A stretch of 64,000 nt of DNA from Blastococcus fimeti. Lineage in GTDB: Bacteria > Actinomycetota > Actinomycetes > Mycobacteriales > Geodermatophilaceae. This document shows, in pieces, positions 18,059-26,039 of this stretch (positions within the stretch are counted from its first letter, which is position 1; each line of letters starts with the position of its first letter). A program made the position numbers and the translations under genes. The notes below the pieces were generated by a model. That model did no database searches. It worked only from the letters and a program-made list of their open reading frames with translations, and had not been told where the DNA came from. Location of the stretch: positions 124,001 through 188,000 of the forward strand of contig FNAW01000002.1 in assembly GCA_900102115.1 (NCBI GenBank). Direction: 5' to 3'.

Positions 18059-18865
18059 TCAGGTCGCGGATCCCGGCTTCAGCGCGCTGGGGACGCCGGC
18101 GGTCTCGCCGCTGGCGGTGCGCGCCGCTGGCACGCCCTTGAACTTGTAGGGCACCGCGCCGATGCCCGGCTGGACGATGTAGGCCCCGCCCGGCTCGCCC
18201 GAGGTCCACGCCGCGATCATCGCGTCGGCGACCTCCTCGGCGGACAGGATCGGGAAGCCGTTCTCGATGAAGGTGTCGCGGATGCCGTCGATGATCGCGG
18301 TGTCGGCGAACCCGGGGCAGATGGCGGTCATGGTGATGTTCTCGCTGATCACCCGAGCGGCCATGGAGCGGACGAAGGTGATCGCCCCGCCCTTGGCGAC
18401 GCTGTAGCCCGGGTCGGTGGCCAGCGGCGCGAGGCCGGCCAGGGAGGCGGTCACGACGATCGAGCCGCCGCCGGCCCGGCGCAGCGCCGGCAGGGCGGCC
18501 TCGGTGCCGTAGACGACGCCGAACAGGTCGATCTCCACGACCTTCAGGAACTCGTCGACGTCCAGGGCCTGGCGGGACTTGCCGGCGATGCCGGCGTTGA
18601 GGAACGCGGCGTCCAGCCGGCCGTGCTCGGCCTCGACCTGGGCGACGACGGCGGCGTTGGCCGCGCGGTCGGAGACGTCGAGGACGACGAAGGGGCAGCC
18701 GAGGTCAGCGGCGACCTGCCGGTTGCGCTCGCTGTCGAGGTCGGCGAGGACGACGGTGACGTCGAGCGCCTTCAGCTTGGTGGCGAGCGCGCGGCCGAAG
18801 CCACCCGTGCCCCCTGTGATGAGCGCGACGGAACCGGGCTTGGGTGCAGGGGTGGTGGAGGTCAC
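18059..18865 (-). CDS. Short-chain dehydrogenase/reductase family oxidoreductase
   Basis: This 268-residue classical SDR has the cofactor loop TGGTGGFG at 17-24 and an Asp after beta-2 (VVLADLDSE), which suggests NAD preference. NAGIAGKS follows, then VVTASLAGL with the catalytic Ser and the active-site pair in GYSVAKGG. The C-terminus is extended by about 25 residues (PYKFKGVPAARTASGE). Start GTG 18865 lies seven bases after the M20 peptidase stop, so the two are one transcription unit. Substrate unknown. Confidence 0.87.
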   Translation of the reverse strand: MTSTTPAPKPGSVALITGGTGGFGRALATKLKALDVTVVLADLDSERNRQVAADLGCPFVVLDVSDRAANAAVVAQVEAEHGRLDAAFLNAGIAGKSRQALDVDEFLKVVEIDLFGVVYGTEAALPALRRAGGGSIVVTASLAGLAPLATDPGYSVAKGGAITFVRSMAARVISENITMTAICPGFADTAIIDGIRDTFIENGFPILSAEEVADAMIAAWTSGEPGGAYIVQPGIGAVPYKFKGVPAARTASGETAGVPSALKPGSAT

Positions 18866-18872
18866 CCCTGCA

Positions 18873-20201
18873 TCATGCCGACCGCAGGAAGCGGTCGAGC
18901 ACCCGGACGCCGAACTTCAGCGACTCGACCGGCACCCGCTCGTCGATGCCGTGGAAGAGCGAGGCGAAGTCCAGGTCGGCGGGCAGCCGCAGCGGGGAGA
19001 ACCCGAAGCAGCGCATGCCGAGGCGCTGGAAGCTCTTCGCGTCGGTGCCGCCGCTCATCGTGAACGGCACCGGGCGCGCGCCGTCGTCCTCGGCCTTGAG
19101 TGCGGTGACCATCTGGTCGACCAGCGGGCCGTCGAACGTCGTCTCCACGGCCTGGTCGTGGACCAGCCACTCGCGCTGCACGCCCTCGCCGATCAGCGCG
19201 GCGAGCTGGCGCTCGAACTCCTCCTCCTCGCCGTAGAGGAAGCGGCCGTCGACGGTGGCGCTCGCGGTCCCGGGGATGACGTTGGCCTTGTAGCCGGCGT
19301 CGAGCATCGTGGGGTTGGCGGTGTTGCGCAGCGCCGCGCCGATCATCCGGCTGATGCTGCCCAAACGCGCCAGGGCGAGCTCGGGCTCGGCCGGGTCGAT
19401 CTCGATGCCGTACGCGTCCTCCACCGCGGCGAGGAACTGCCGCATCGGCGGGGTGAGGGTGAGCGGGAAGCGGTGCGCGCCGATCCGGGCGACCGCCTCG
19501 CAGAGCCGGGTGACGGCGTTGTCGTCGTGCACGAACGAGCCGTGGCCGGGCCGCCCCGCGGCGGTGAGCCGCATCCAGGCCAGGCCCTTCTCGGCGGTCT
19601 GCACGAGGTAGAGGCGCAGGTCGTCGCGGACGGTGATGCTGAAGCCGCCGACCTCGCTGATCGCCTCGGTGCAGCCCTCGAGCAGGTCGGGGTGCTCGTC
19701 GACCAGGTAGTGGGCGCCGAGCTTGCCGCCGGCCTCCTCGTCGGCGACGAAGGCCAGCACGATGTCGCGGTCGGGCTGGACGCCGGTGCGGGCCCAGTCG
19801 CGGACCAGCGCGAGCACCATCGCGTCCATGTCCTTCATGTCGACCGCGCCCCTGCCCCAGATGTAGCCGTCCCGCTCCTCGCCGGAGAAGGGGTGCACGC
19901 TCCACTCCGCCGGGTCCGCGGGGACGACGTCGAGGTGCCCGTGCACGAGCAGCGCCGGACGGCTGCGGTCGGCCCCCGGGATGCGGGCGACGAGGCTGGC
20001 CCTCCCCCGCTCGGACTCGTGGATCACCGACGGGATGCCGACCTCGTCGAGCTTGCCGGCCACCCACTCGGCGGCGACGCGCTCGCCGGCGCTCGTGGCG
20101 GTGGCGCCGGTGTTGGTCGTGTCGATGCGGATGAGGTCCGAGAGCAGTTCGGCCACCTCGTCCTGGGCGTGGGCCAGGGGCGTCAGCGCGTCGTCGGTCA
20201 T
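18873..20201 (-). CDS. M20/M25/M40 family metallopeptidase (dipeptidase/acylase-like)
   Basis: This 442-residue di-zinc exopeptidase has a complete M20 metal set: HGHLDVVP with His87 or His89 and catalytic Asp91, GRGAVDMKD with Asp121, and VADEEAGG with catalytic Glu155 and metal-binding Glu156. The C-terminal metal His is in CFGFSPLRLP...SLFHGIDERVP. The central lid/dimerisation domain runs about 200-330. It would cleave N-acyl amino acids or small peptides in the cytoplasm (no signal peptide). ATG 20201 begins MTDDALTPLAHAQDE. It precedes the SDR gene by seven bases. Confidence 0.88.
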   Translation of the reverse strand: MTDDALTPLAHAQDEVAELLSDLIRIDTTNTGATATSAGERVAAEWVAGKLDEVGIPSVIHESERGRASLVARIPGADRSRPALLVHGHLDVVPADPAEWSVHPFSGEERDGYIWGRGAVDMKDMDAMVLALVRDWARTGVQPDRDIVLAFVADEEAGGKLGAHYLVDEHPDLLEGCTEAISEVGGFSITVRDDLRLYLVQTAEKGLAWMRLTAAGRPGHGSFVHDDNAVTRLCEAVARIGAHRFPLTLTPPMRQFLAAVEDAYGIEIDPAEPELALARLGSISRMIGAALRNTANPTMLDAGYKANVIPGTASATVDGRFLYGEEEEFERQLAALIGEGVQREWLVHDQAVETTFDGPLVDQMVTALKAEDDGARPVPFTMSGGTDAKSFQRLGMRCFGFSPLRLPADLDFASLFHGIDERVPVESLKFGVRVLDRFLRSA

Positions 20202-20290
20202 GGGCAGATGGTGCCACCGGCCCGGCTCCTCCCTCGGGGTGAGCCGGAACTCAACCGCCGCGCCGGAACTGCCGAAGACCACCTGTGGGC

Positions 20291-21322
20291 ATGGCGACAG
20301 CACTCCGGGCACGCGATCCCCGGGCATCGGCGCACAGCGCTGCGCTGATGCTGGCGGCGAGCGCCGTGGTGCTCGCCGTCCTGCCGCTCTTCCGGTTCGC
20401 GGGGTCCGAGTCGTTCGACTCGGTGCTGCACAAGGTCGTCGTCCTCGTCCTGGCCGTCGCGGCGGCGATCTGCCGGTTCGCACCGCCCCGGCTGCTGGAC
20501 CGCTTCGCCGTGGCCGCCCTGCTCTCCCTGGCCGGCGTCGGGCTCATCTGCGCCCTCAACCTGGTCACCGAGGACACCTCGGCGGGCTCGCAGGCCTTCT
20601 ACGCCCTCCCCGTGCTGTGGGCGGCCTCGCACCTGCGCTCCCCCGCGGTCGTGCTCGTGACCGCCTCGGCGCTCGCCGCGGACTGCGTGACCCTCTTCCT
20701 GTTGCTGCCGGCCGGTCCCGCGCTGGCCGACTTCGTGTTCTTCGGCGCCGTGCTCGCCGTCATGGCCGCCATGCTCACACGCAGCATCCGCATGCAGGAG
20801 CGGCTGGTCGAGGCCCTGCAGGAGCAGCTCACCGTCGACTCCCTGACCGGCCTGGCCACCCGCCGGGCGTTCGACCACGCGCTGGCCGGGACCATGACCC
20901 GCCCGGTGCCCGGCGGGACGGCGCTGGTGCTCATCGACGTGGACGCGTTCAAGACGATCAACGACAGCCACGGCCACCCGGTCGGCGACGACGTCCTGGT
21001 GCACCTCGCGGCGGTGCTGCGCAGCCGGGTCCGCGCGGAGGACGCCGTCCTGTCGCGGCTGGGTGGCGACGAGCTCGCCGTCCTCATGCCCGGGTGCGGC
21101 CGGGACACCGCGGTGCAGCGGGCCGAGGACCTGCTCGACGCGGTGCGCTCCTCACCCATGACGCTGCTCGACGGCCGGCTGCTGGCGCTGTCGATCAGCG
21201 TCGGGGTGGCGCACGTGCCGCAGCACTCGACCGATCGGCGCGGGCTCTACACCGCCGCCGACGCCGCCCTCTACGACGCCAAGCGGGCCGGGCGCGGCCG
21301 GGTGTCGGTCGCCGGGGGCTGA
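20291..21322 (+). CDS. Membrane-anchored GGDEF-domain protein (putative diguanylate cyclase)
   Basis: From ATG 20291 (GTG 20285 is an in-frame alternative) the protein has about 343 residues. Five to six hydrophobic helices fill the first 160 residues, without a named sensor domain. The GGDEF domain follows a short coiled segment (RMQERLVEALQEQLTVDSLTGL). Substrate residues are seen in DVDAFKTINDSHGHPVGDDVL; the signature loop is GGDEL rather than GGDEF. An RxxD pair (RAED) lies six residues upstream of the loop, where the inhibitory site normally has a five-residue spacing. It would make c-di-GMP if active. Upstream of the tRNA-Leu gene, same strand. Confidence 0.85.
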   Translation: MATALRARDPRASAHSAALMLAASAVVLAVLPLFRFAGSESFDSVLHKVVVLVLAVAAAICRFAPPRLLDRFAVAALLSLAGVGLICALNLVTEDTSAGSQAFYALPVLWAASHLRSPAVVLVTASALAADCVTLFLLLPAGPALADFVFFGAVLAVMAAMLTRSIRMQERLVEALQEQLTVDSLTGLATRRAFDHALAGTMTRPVPGGTALVLIDVDAFKTINDSHGHPVGDDVLVHLAAVLRSRVRAEDAVLSRLGGDELAVLMPGCGRDTAVQRAEDLLDAVRSSPMTLLDGRLLALSISVGVAHVPQHSTDRRGLYTAADAALYDAKRAGRGRVSVAGG

Positions 21323-21377
21323 CCGGCGGGGGGTGCTTCGGAGGCGCGATCCGTTCCGGTAGTCTTGCCCCGCACTC

Positions 21378-21462
21378 GTCCGGGTGGCGGAATGGCAGAC
21401 GCGCTAGCTTGAGGTGCTAGTGCCCTTTATCGGGCGTGGGGGTTCAAGTCCCCCCTCGGACA
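21378..21462 (+). tRNA. tRNA-Leu (anticodon GAG)
   Basis: The 85-base gene has a class II cloverleaf: acceptor stem GTCCGGG pairing with CTCGGAC, D-arm starting GCGGAATGGCAGACGC, anticodon stem CTAGC/GCTAG around loop TTGAGGT with anticodon GAG, a long variable arm (TGCCCTTTATCGGGCG), and T-arm TGGGGGTTCAAGTCCCC. CCA is not encoded. Its 3' end serves as the integration site of the element to its right, which restores an intact gene. Confidence 0.95.
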
Positions 21463-21464
21463 CA
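21449..21464 (+). mobile_element. attL: left 16-bp direct repeat in the tRNA-Leu 3' end
   Basis: The 16 bases TCCCCCCTCGGACACA, covering the last part of the tRNA T-arm and acceptor stem, recur exactly at 28236-28251. Flanking bases differ on both sides, so this is the maximal exact repeat. Confidence 0.9.
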
Positions 21465-21484
21465 AGATCACTGGCTCACGCCAG
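21458..21484 (+). repeat. Left copy of near-terminal inverted repeat of the element
   Basis: This 27-base stretch, starting GGACACA in the tRNA end and running into the element, matches the minus strand of 28206-28232 at 22 of 27 positions, including an uninterrupted TCACTGGCTCA. It probably marks integrase binding sites. Confidence 0.6.
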
Positions 21485-21495
21485 TTCCGAACGTA

Positions 21496-21522
21496 CAGGG
21501 CGCCCACGTCGTGGGCGCCCTG
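21496..21522 (+). terminator. Hairpin after tRNA-Leu, on the element side
   Basis: Twelve-base arms CAGGGCGCCCAC and GTGGGCGCCCTG around a three-base loop, 34 bases after the tRNA. It lies inside the integrated element and so replaces the tRNA's original terminator, which now sits at 28256-28288. Confidence 0.65.
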
Positions 21523-21568
21523 TCGTCGTTGATGGGTCGTGCCGCCAGCCCTGGCTGGTGCCGAGCGT

Positions 21569-22066
21569 CTACCGCTCGGGGAACGGCCCGTTGTCCTCGT
21601 CCCACGCCCGTGCGGCGGCGAGCAACTCCTCGCGCCCGAGCTGGAGCGGCACGCTGTAGCCGTAGAAGTCGTAGGGCGCCTCCTCCCCCACCCCCGGTCG
21701 ATCCGCCACCGATTCGAGGGACAGGTGGACACGCACGACGAGGGAGTCGCCCTCTCGGGCACCGACGCTGAACCCCAGGTCGGGCTCCGTGAAGGTCAGC
21801 AGATCCTCCGAGTCCTCGGTCGGCGCTTCGATCACCGGGACACGCCCGTCAGCAGCCGCCCGGAGCCAGTCCCCGAGCTGCCGCGCCTCCCACGTGGTGA
21901 GGCACGGGTCGTCGAACCTCCAGGACTCCCCCGCCGCCGTCCGCACGCGCCCGTGGATCTCCAGCCAGTTCGCGTCCCAGTCGCCCAGCTCACTCGGTGC
22001 GGCGGGGAACTGGTAGCGGGTCGGGCGGAGCTCGACGCTCGCACCGTCGGAAGAGGTCAGCAGCAC
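21569..22066 (-). CDS. Putative immunity-type protein (WapI-like family)
   Basis: A 165-residue soluble acidic protein. The segments LRPTRYQFP, DANWLEIHGRVRTA, FDDPCLTTWEARQLGDWLR and FTEPDLGFSV followed by LVVRVHLSLES resemble actinobacterial proteins annotated as WapI-family immunity proteins. I recall this pattern but cannot confirm it without a search. Start is GTG 22066; the stop is TAG. It is the first element gene next to attL and is divergent, across 71 bases, from the RelA/SpoT-domain gene, so the two may share a control region and could be a paired cargo. Confidence 0.6.
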   Translation of the reverse strand: MLLTSSDGASVELRPTRYQFPAAPSELGDWDANWLEIHGRVRTAAGESWRFDDPCLTTWEARQLGDWLRAAADGRVPVIEAPTEDSEDLLTFTEPDLGFSVGAREGDSLVVRVHLSLESVADRPGVGEEAPYDFYGYSVPLQLGREELLAAARAWDEDNGPFPER

Positions 22067-22137
22067 GGCGGGAGCATCCCAGGGCGCGCCATCATCTGGT
22101 GGCCGGTCGCGTCAGCGGTCCCGCCTATGGTCAGCGA

Positions 22138-23184
22138 GTGACGTGGGTTGAGCCGCAGTTCTCCCGGGAGCAGGTGCGCCGTGCTGGGCGCGATTTCATC
22201 GACCCGGCGATCAGCCCAGCGGACCGCGAGGCAGCGCGCACCGTCATCAACAACTGGCGGTCCGCTCACGGGTTCCCGCTCAACAGCGTGCAGATTGATC
22301 TCCGCAACAAGGTGCGCCGGTTTTCGTCGGGCGACCCAGTAGTCGCGCAGCGGACAAAGCGACTGCCGTCCATCGTCAGGAAGCTGGAACGCTTCGAGAA
22401 GATGGACCTTCCCCGCATGCATGACATCGGTGGTTGCCGAGCCGTCGTGGAGAGCATCGACGAGGTGCGCGCCATCGAGGACTTCTACGTCTCAGGCAAG
22501 AGCCGCAGCCGGAACCTCATCGGTCGCCACGACGACTACATCACCGAGCCGAAGTCGGACGGCTACCGAGGCGTTCACGTCGTCGTCAACTACCAGGGAC
22601 AGGGGCAGCAGAAGGTCTGGAGGGGACTGCGCGTCGAGGTCCAACTGCGCACCAAGATGCAGCACGCCTGGGCGACTGCCCTGGAGACGGTGGACACCTT
22701 CACCAAGCAGGCGCTGAAGTCGAACGTCGGCGACCCGGAGTGGTTGCGCTTCTTCGCCTTGATGGGCGCGGAGATCGCTCACCGTGAGGGGCAGCCGCTG
22801 GTGCCAGGCACGCCGACGACAATGTCCGAACGCCGCGACGAACTGCGGACGTTGGCCAGGACGCTGAAGGTCGCCCAGCGCCTCACCGCTTACGGGCGGA
22901 CGGTTCTCGTTCTGGAAGAAGAGGTCGTCCGCAAGGACGATCGCCACTTCCTCCTTGACCTCGACATCCCCGCTGGAAAGCTCAGCGTCCGCACGTACGC
23001 GAACGCAGCAGCAGCCGAGGAGGCCTACGGGTCTCTCGAAGGCGAAGCAGAGGAAAACCGCGATGTCGTGCTCGTGGCAGTGAGTTCGATGGCGGCTCTC
23101 CGTCGCGCGTATCCGAACTACTTCCTGGACACATCGGCGTTCGTGGACCTCGTGACGGACGTGGTCAAGGCGCCGCGTCGCTGA
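22138..23184 (+). CDS. RelA/SpoT-domain nucleotidyltransferase (small alarmone-synthetase-like or tRNA-modifying toxin-like)
   Basis: The 348-residue protein has a single RelA/SpoT synthetase-type domain and no HD hydrolase domain. Key elements are RTKRLPSIVRKLERF (72-86), MHDIGGCR with Asp96 and Arg101, DDYITEPKSDGYRGVH (132-147) with the substrate-stacking Tyr, and VEVQLRTKMQHAWA with Glu167, so the catalytic Asp and Glu are intact. About 150 C-terminal residues form a helical and alpha/beta extension without ACT/TGS regulatory domains. Enzymes of this group make (p)ppGpp or, in toxSAS toxins, pyrophosphorylate tRNA 3' ends; which applies here is open. Start GTG 22138. A/T-ending codons are more frequent than in neighbours, in line with transfer. 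Confidence 0.85.
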   Translation: MTWVEPQFSREQVRRAGRDFIDPAISPADREAARTVINNWRSAHGFPLNSVQIDLRNKVRRFSSGDPVVAQRTKRLPSIVRKLERFEKMDLPRMHDIGGCRAVVESIDEVRAIEDFYVSGKSRSRNLIGRHDDYITEPKSDGYRGVHVVVNYQGQGQQKVWRGLRVEVQLRTKMQHAWATALETVDTFTKQALKSNVGDPEWLRFFALMGAEIAHREGQPLVPGTPTTMSERRDELRTLARTLKVAQRLTAYGRTVLVLEEEVVRKDDRHFLLDLDIPAGKLSVRTYANAAAAEEAYGSLEGEAEENRDVVLVAVSSMAALRRAYPNYFLDTSAFVDLVTDVVKAPRR

Positions 23185-23270
23185 TCGCATTGGCAGGCTC
23201 GCCACACCGGAGAGCACCGTCCGCGCAGTGGGGCGGACGGCCTGCCTGACGACGAGGGCCAGAGGTTGCA

Positions 23271-24230
23271 TCAGGACGGGGGCGGGTCCGGAGGAACGCT
23301 GAGTGCCCACCAGGGCCGGCGCACGGGGCCGATGTCCTCGCCGTCCATCCCGAGGTCCCGAGCGGGCACAAGGAAGTGCGCAGGACGTCGCACGTCGTCG
23401 ACGCCGAGGTCCCGCAGTCGCCGCGCCACGTCACGGGTCCGGACGATCCACAGCACCCCACGGGCCGCGCCGAGCGTCTCGCAGGCTGCGGAGAGTTGCT
23501 CGACTTTCCCCCTGAGCGGGGCGTTGGCCTTGAGCGAACTCTCCGCCTCGACCAGGTAGGTGGTCTCGGCCAGGTCGTCCGCATCTGCGGGCGGGCCGCC
23601 GATGAGGCGGGTGTACAGCGCCTCCCCCTCCGCTCCCTGCCGCACGGACAGCAAGACGAGCCCATCCGGCACGACCCCGCCGGTGCACGAGCCGACGGCT
23701 CCGTCGCTGTCCCCGTGGGTTCTGAGGGCGGCCCAGGCGCGGGCGGTGACCTCAGCCGACCACCGGCGACAAGAACCGCCGTACGTGCAGCGGACCGTGA
23801 TCCCGTGGCCCGCCAGGGGCTGGCTGCGAGCCGCCAGCCACTGCCCAAGCCGCGCAGGCGTCATCGCATGGGCGATGCCGTCGCTGGTCGGCGCAACTTC
23901 ACGCCCGCTGGCCCGTCCGGTCGCTTGCCATCCCTGGCTCGAGAGCCAGGTCACAGGAGTGTCGCCCACGTAGCCGAGACGCAGGCGAGGGCGGCGCCTC
24001 TTGTCGTTGGCATCCTCGGCGATCAGGTGCGCCACCACGTCGCGGGGAGCGCCTGCGGACAGCAGCAGATCCAAGGGCATAGCGCCGTCTGCATCGGCCA
24101 GCAGGCGAAGGACCTCCGCAGCAGCGGCCTCGTGGCCCCGCCGAGTCGCGGCGGTGATGCGGGCAGCGTCGAGAAGACTGTCGAGATCGGGCGCACCCTG
24201 GCCAGCTTGTGCGGACCCGGGCGCGGTCAT
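23271..24230 (-). CDS. Hypothetical protein, replication-relaxation/nuclease-fold-like
   Basis: A 319-residue protein in the element. The N-terminal half is a helical, winged-helix-like region (GHEAAAAEVLRLLADADGA, then RLGYVGDTPVTWLSSQGWQATG). The C-terminal half has VPDGLVLLSV, YLVEAESSLKANAPLRGKVEQL and RGVLWIVRTRDVARRL. That order of PDG, E-x-E-x(n)-K and a hydrophobic strand is what I associate with replication-relaxation family proteins of actinobacterial mobile elements (PD-(D/E)XK-like fold). This is an inference from pattern. ATG 24230 begins MTAPGSAQAG; it converges with the RelA/SpoT gene, 86 bases apart. Confidence 0.55.
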   Translation of the reverse strand: MTAPGSAQAGQGAPDLDSLLDAARITAATRRGHEAAAAEVLRLLADADGAMPLDLLLSAGAPRDVVAHLIAEDANDKRRRPRLRLGYVGDTPVTWLSSQGWQATGRASGREVAPTSDGIAHAMTPARLGQWLAARSQPLAGHGITVRCTYGGSCRRWSAEVTARAWAALRTHGDSDGAVGSCTGGVVPDGLVLLSVRQGAEGEALYTRLIGGPPADADDLAETTYLVEAESSLKANAPLRGKVEQLSAACETLGAARGVLWIVRTRDVARRLRDLGVDDVRRPAHFLVPARDLGMDGEDIGPVRRPWWALSVPPDPPPS

Positions 24231-24705
24231 CGCTGGGCCTCGTGCCCGGCTGCTGCCCAGGGGGCCGGCGTCCGACGACGCACAGGGGTCCCCGAGCGCC
24301 CGAGGTCGGCGCTGGGGGTGGTGCGGCGGCTGACGGCGGCCCGGGGTCCAGGGGCTTGCCCCTGGTCGGGCGGGTGGATCTGCCAGGGGGTCCCGGTCGC
24401 TGAGGCCCGTCGCGCAGCAGGGACACAGCGGTTGGGGTGGGCAGAGCCACCCGCCCGAGGCGGCCCGTCTGCGCACGGAACGGCGACGAGCGCCAGCGAG
24501 TCGATGAATACGCGCGACGGGGTTGGCGACCCCACCCTTACGTAGTTCCGGGGGTGGGGTCGCCAACCCCGTCGCGCAGCGTCGGGCCGCCGGGGGTGTC
24601 GGGGGCTCGCCCCCGATGCGGGCGCGGTCGCGGACAAGAGGCGGGTCCAGGGCAGCGAGTCCTGGCGTCGCGCAGCGGCGGTGTCCTGGGGCTGTGGGCG
24701 GGTGC
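24231..24705. other. 475-base stretch without a convincing gene; hairpin-rich, candidate origin region
   Basis: No frame here reads like protein. The longest minus-strand frame (24227-24709) is Pro/Arg/Ser-rich, although its ends overlap both neighbouring genes by four bases. The stretch holds a 26-bp perfect inverted repeat (24512-24577) and short strong hairpins such as CCAGGGGC/GCCCCTGG and TCGGGGGC/GCCCCCGA with two-base loops. Its place between a relaxation-like gene and initiator-like genes fits a replication or transfer origin, but that is inference. Confidence 0.5.
24512..24577. repeat. 26-bp perfect inverted repeat with 14-base loop
   Basis: Arms 24512-24537 and 24552-24577 are exact reverse complements; the inner part of each arm (GGGGTTGGCGACCCC) is itself a near-palindrome. 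The loop is ttacgtagttccgg, the most AT-rich patch nearby. Candidate double-strand origin, nick site or protein-binding site of the element. Confidence 0.75.
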
Positions 24706-25011
24706 TCATCGCTGCACTGGGATGTCCTGGGCGGCACGCTGCAAGGCGGCGGGCATGGATGCGCCGGCATTCAGGTGCTCGGCGGCCAGCGCGCGCTGGT
24801 GCGACGTCAGGGTGGTGTGTTGGCGCAGGAGGCCACGGGCCCAGTCCGCGAGCACCTCGACGGCTGCCGGCGGCGTGCCTGCTTCTCCCAGGGCACGGAC
24901 GGCCTGGGCGATGCGGAAGAGCCGCAGGCGGACCGGGCAGGGCTCGGGGAGATCGGGAACGGTCCAGCCGCCCGGATCGGGCGTGGGTACGAGTCGCGTA
25001 GTTGTGGTCAT
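24706..25011 (-). CDS. Small hypothetical element protein
   Basis: From ATG 25011 (MTTTTRLVPTPDPGGW) the product is 101 residues, mostly helical in its second half (FRIAQAVRALGEAG, VEVLADWARGLLRQH, TLTSHQRALAAEHLNAG). No family is recognised. An in-frame ATG at 25047 is possible but its leader is poor. It lies just downstream of the winged-helix gene on the same strand, so the two are probably co-transcribed. Confidence 0.6.
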   Translation of the reverse strand: MTTTTRLVPTPDPGGWTVPDLPEPCPVRLRLFRIAQAVRALGEAGTPPAAVEVLADWARGLLRQHTTLTSHQRALAAEHLNAGASMPAALQRAAQDIPVQR

Positions 25012-25051
25012 GAGGTGCACCGTCCGGAGCCCGGGCGCATGCGCCACAGGG

Positions 25052-25948
25052 TCACCGGCTCGTCGTTCCGGATCGGTACTCCTCCGGCATGGCGAGCTTG
25101 TCGGCCAGGCGAGCGATCACGTCGCCCATGGCGCCGGATGGGGCCACCCACTCCGCACGCGGTTGGGGGACGCCCGGAGCCAAGTCATGCGGGACCGGTG
25201 ACGCCCCCTCGGAGAGCCTGATCAGACGCGCGTACAGGGCACGGGCAGGAGCGGCTACGTCGTGGAGCGGGACGGCGGTCAGGGCGTCGGCCAGGTCGTC
25301 CGCCGACCAGCGGCCCGTCCCGCGTCTGCCTGGCCTCTGCCCGGTCAGGCTCGTCAACGTCCAGGCGAAGTTGCGTGCCTTCGCCAGCGTTCCCCAGTCC
25401 TCGGCGAACCGGGGGACGACGTCGTCCGGTAGCCGGACCAGGATGGCGTCGAAGATCGGCCGTGCAGCGGCCCACACCTCCTCGGGCAGGTCGCCCGGAG
25501 GCGCCAGGAATCCCCCTGTGGGTCCTTCATGTGTGGGTTCACCTGAGGGTGTTCCTGTGCACCTGACGACATCCGTGTTGGCGCTCAGTTGCGCACTGGG
25601 CAGCGCCGAGGTGCGCACTGGGATGACTGCTTGCGATTCCTCGCCGCTTGGTCCGCCGCCCGTGGGCAGGTGGAGCCGGTACCTGGTGCTGCGGCCCTGC
25701 TTGCCGGCCTGGACGCGCGTCACCCAGCCAGCAGAGATCAACTTCGTCAGGGCCGAGACCACGCTGCGGCGTGACCAGCCTGTCCCTTCAGCGAGGGTCT
25801 GCTGCGACGGCCAGGCGCACCCGTCCTCGCGGCTGGCGTAGGTGGACAGGACGAAGGCGACGAGCCGAGCGGTGGGTGGCAGCCCGGAGTCGCGCAGCGC
25901 GCGCTGGTAGGCGAAGACGTCGAACGGTGAGGGGGTCGATGTAGTCAT
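25052..25948 (-). CDS. Winged-helix protein, likely replication initiator or regulator of the element
   Basis: A 298-residue protein. Its N-terminal domain (about 10-100) is a winged helix of the helix_turn_helix_36/DnaD-like kind: FDVFAYQRALRDSGLPPTAR, then WPSQQTLAEGTGWSRRSVVSALTKL, the recognition helix, and a wing ending in TRYRLHLP. After a Pro/Gly/Ser linker, the C-terminal half is helical (EEVWAAARPIFDAILVRLPDD, ADDLADALTAVPL). Such proteins in actinobacterial plasmids and prophages act in replication initiation; function here is inferred. ATG 25948 is preceded by tandem repeats and a sigma-70-like promoter. Confidence 0.72.
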   Translation of the reverse strand: MTTSTPSPFDVFAYQRALRDSGLPPTARLVAFVLSTYASREDGCAWPSQQTLAEGTGWSRRSVVSALTKLISAGWVTRVQAGKQGRSTRYRLHLPTGGGPSGEESQAVIPVRTSALPSAQLSANTDVVRCTGTPSGEPTHEGPTGGFLAPPGDLPEEVWAAARPIFDAILVRLPDDVVPRFAEDWGTLAKARNFAWTLTSLTGQRPGRRGTGRWSADDLADALTAVPLHDVAAPARALYARLIRLSEGASPVPHDLAPGVPQPRAEWVAPSGAMGDVIARLADKLAMPEEYRSGTTSR

Positions 25949-25987
25949 GCTCTGGCACCATCCGGAGCCTCGCCGACCTGTCCACCT

Positions 25988-26018
25988 ACTGCCACGTCCG
26001 GCGACTGCCACGTCCGGC
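25988..26018 (-). repeat. Two tandem 15-bp direct repeats in the leader of the winged-helix gene
   Basis: ACTGCCACGTCCGGC occurs at 25988-26002 and again at 26004-26018 (period 16, one and a half helical turns). They lie between the putative promoter and the start at 25948, where an autorepressor or iteron-binding initiator would act. Confidence 0.6.
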
Positions 26019-26039
26019 AACGTTCGCCTGGAGCGGCGC

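Noticed and set aside
24227..24709. A 160-residue minus-strand gene overlapping both neighbours by ATGA
   Set aside because: The overlaps are suggestive, but the product is Pro/Arg/Ser-rich without secondary-structure pattern and runs through the 26-bp inverted repeat. I treat the stretch as non-coding with low certainty.
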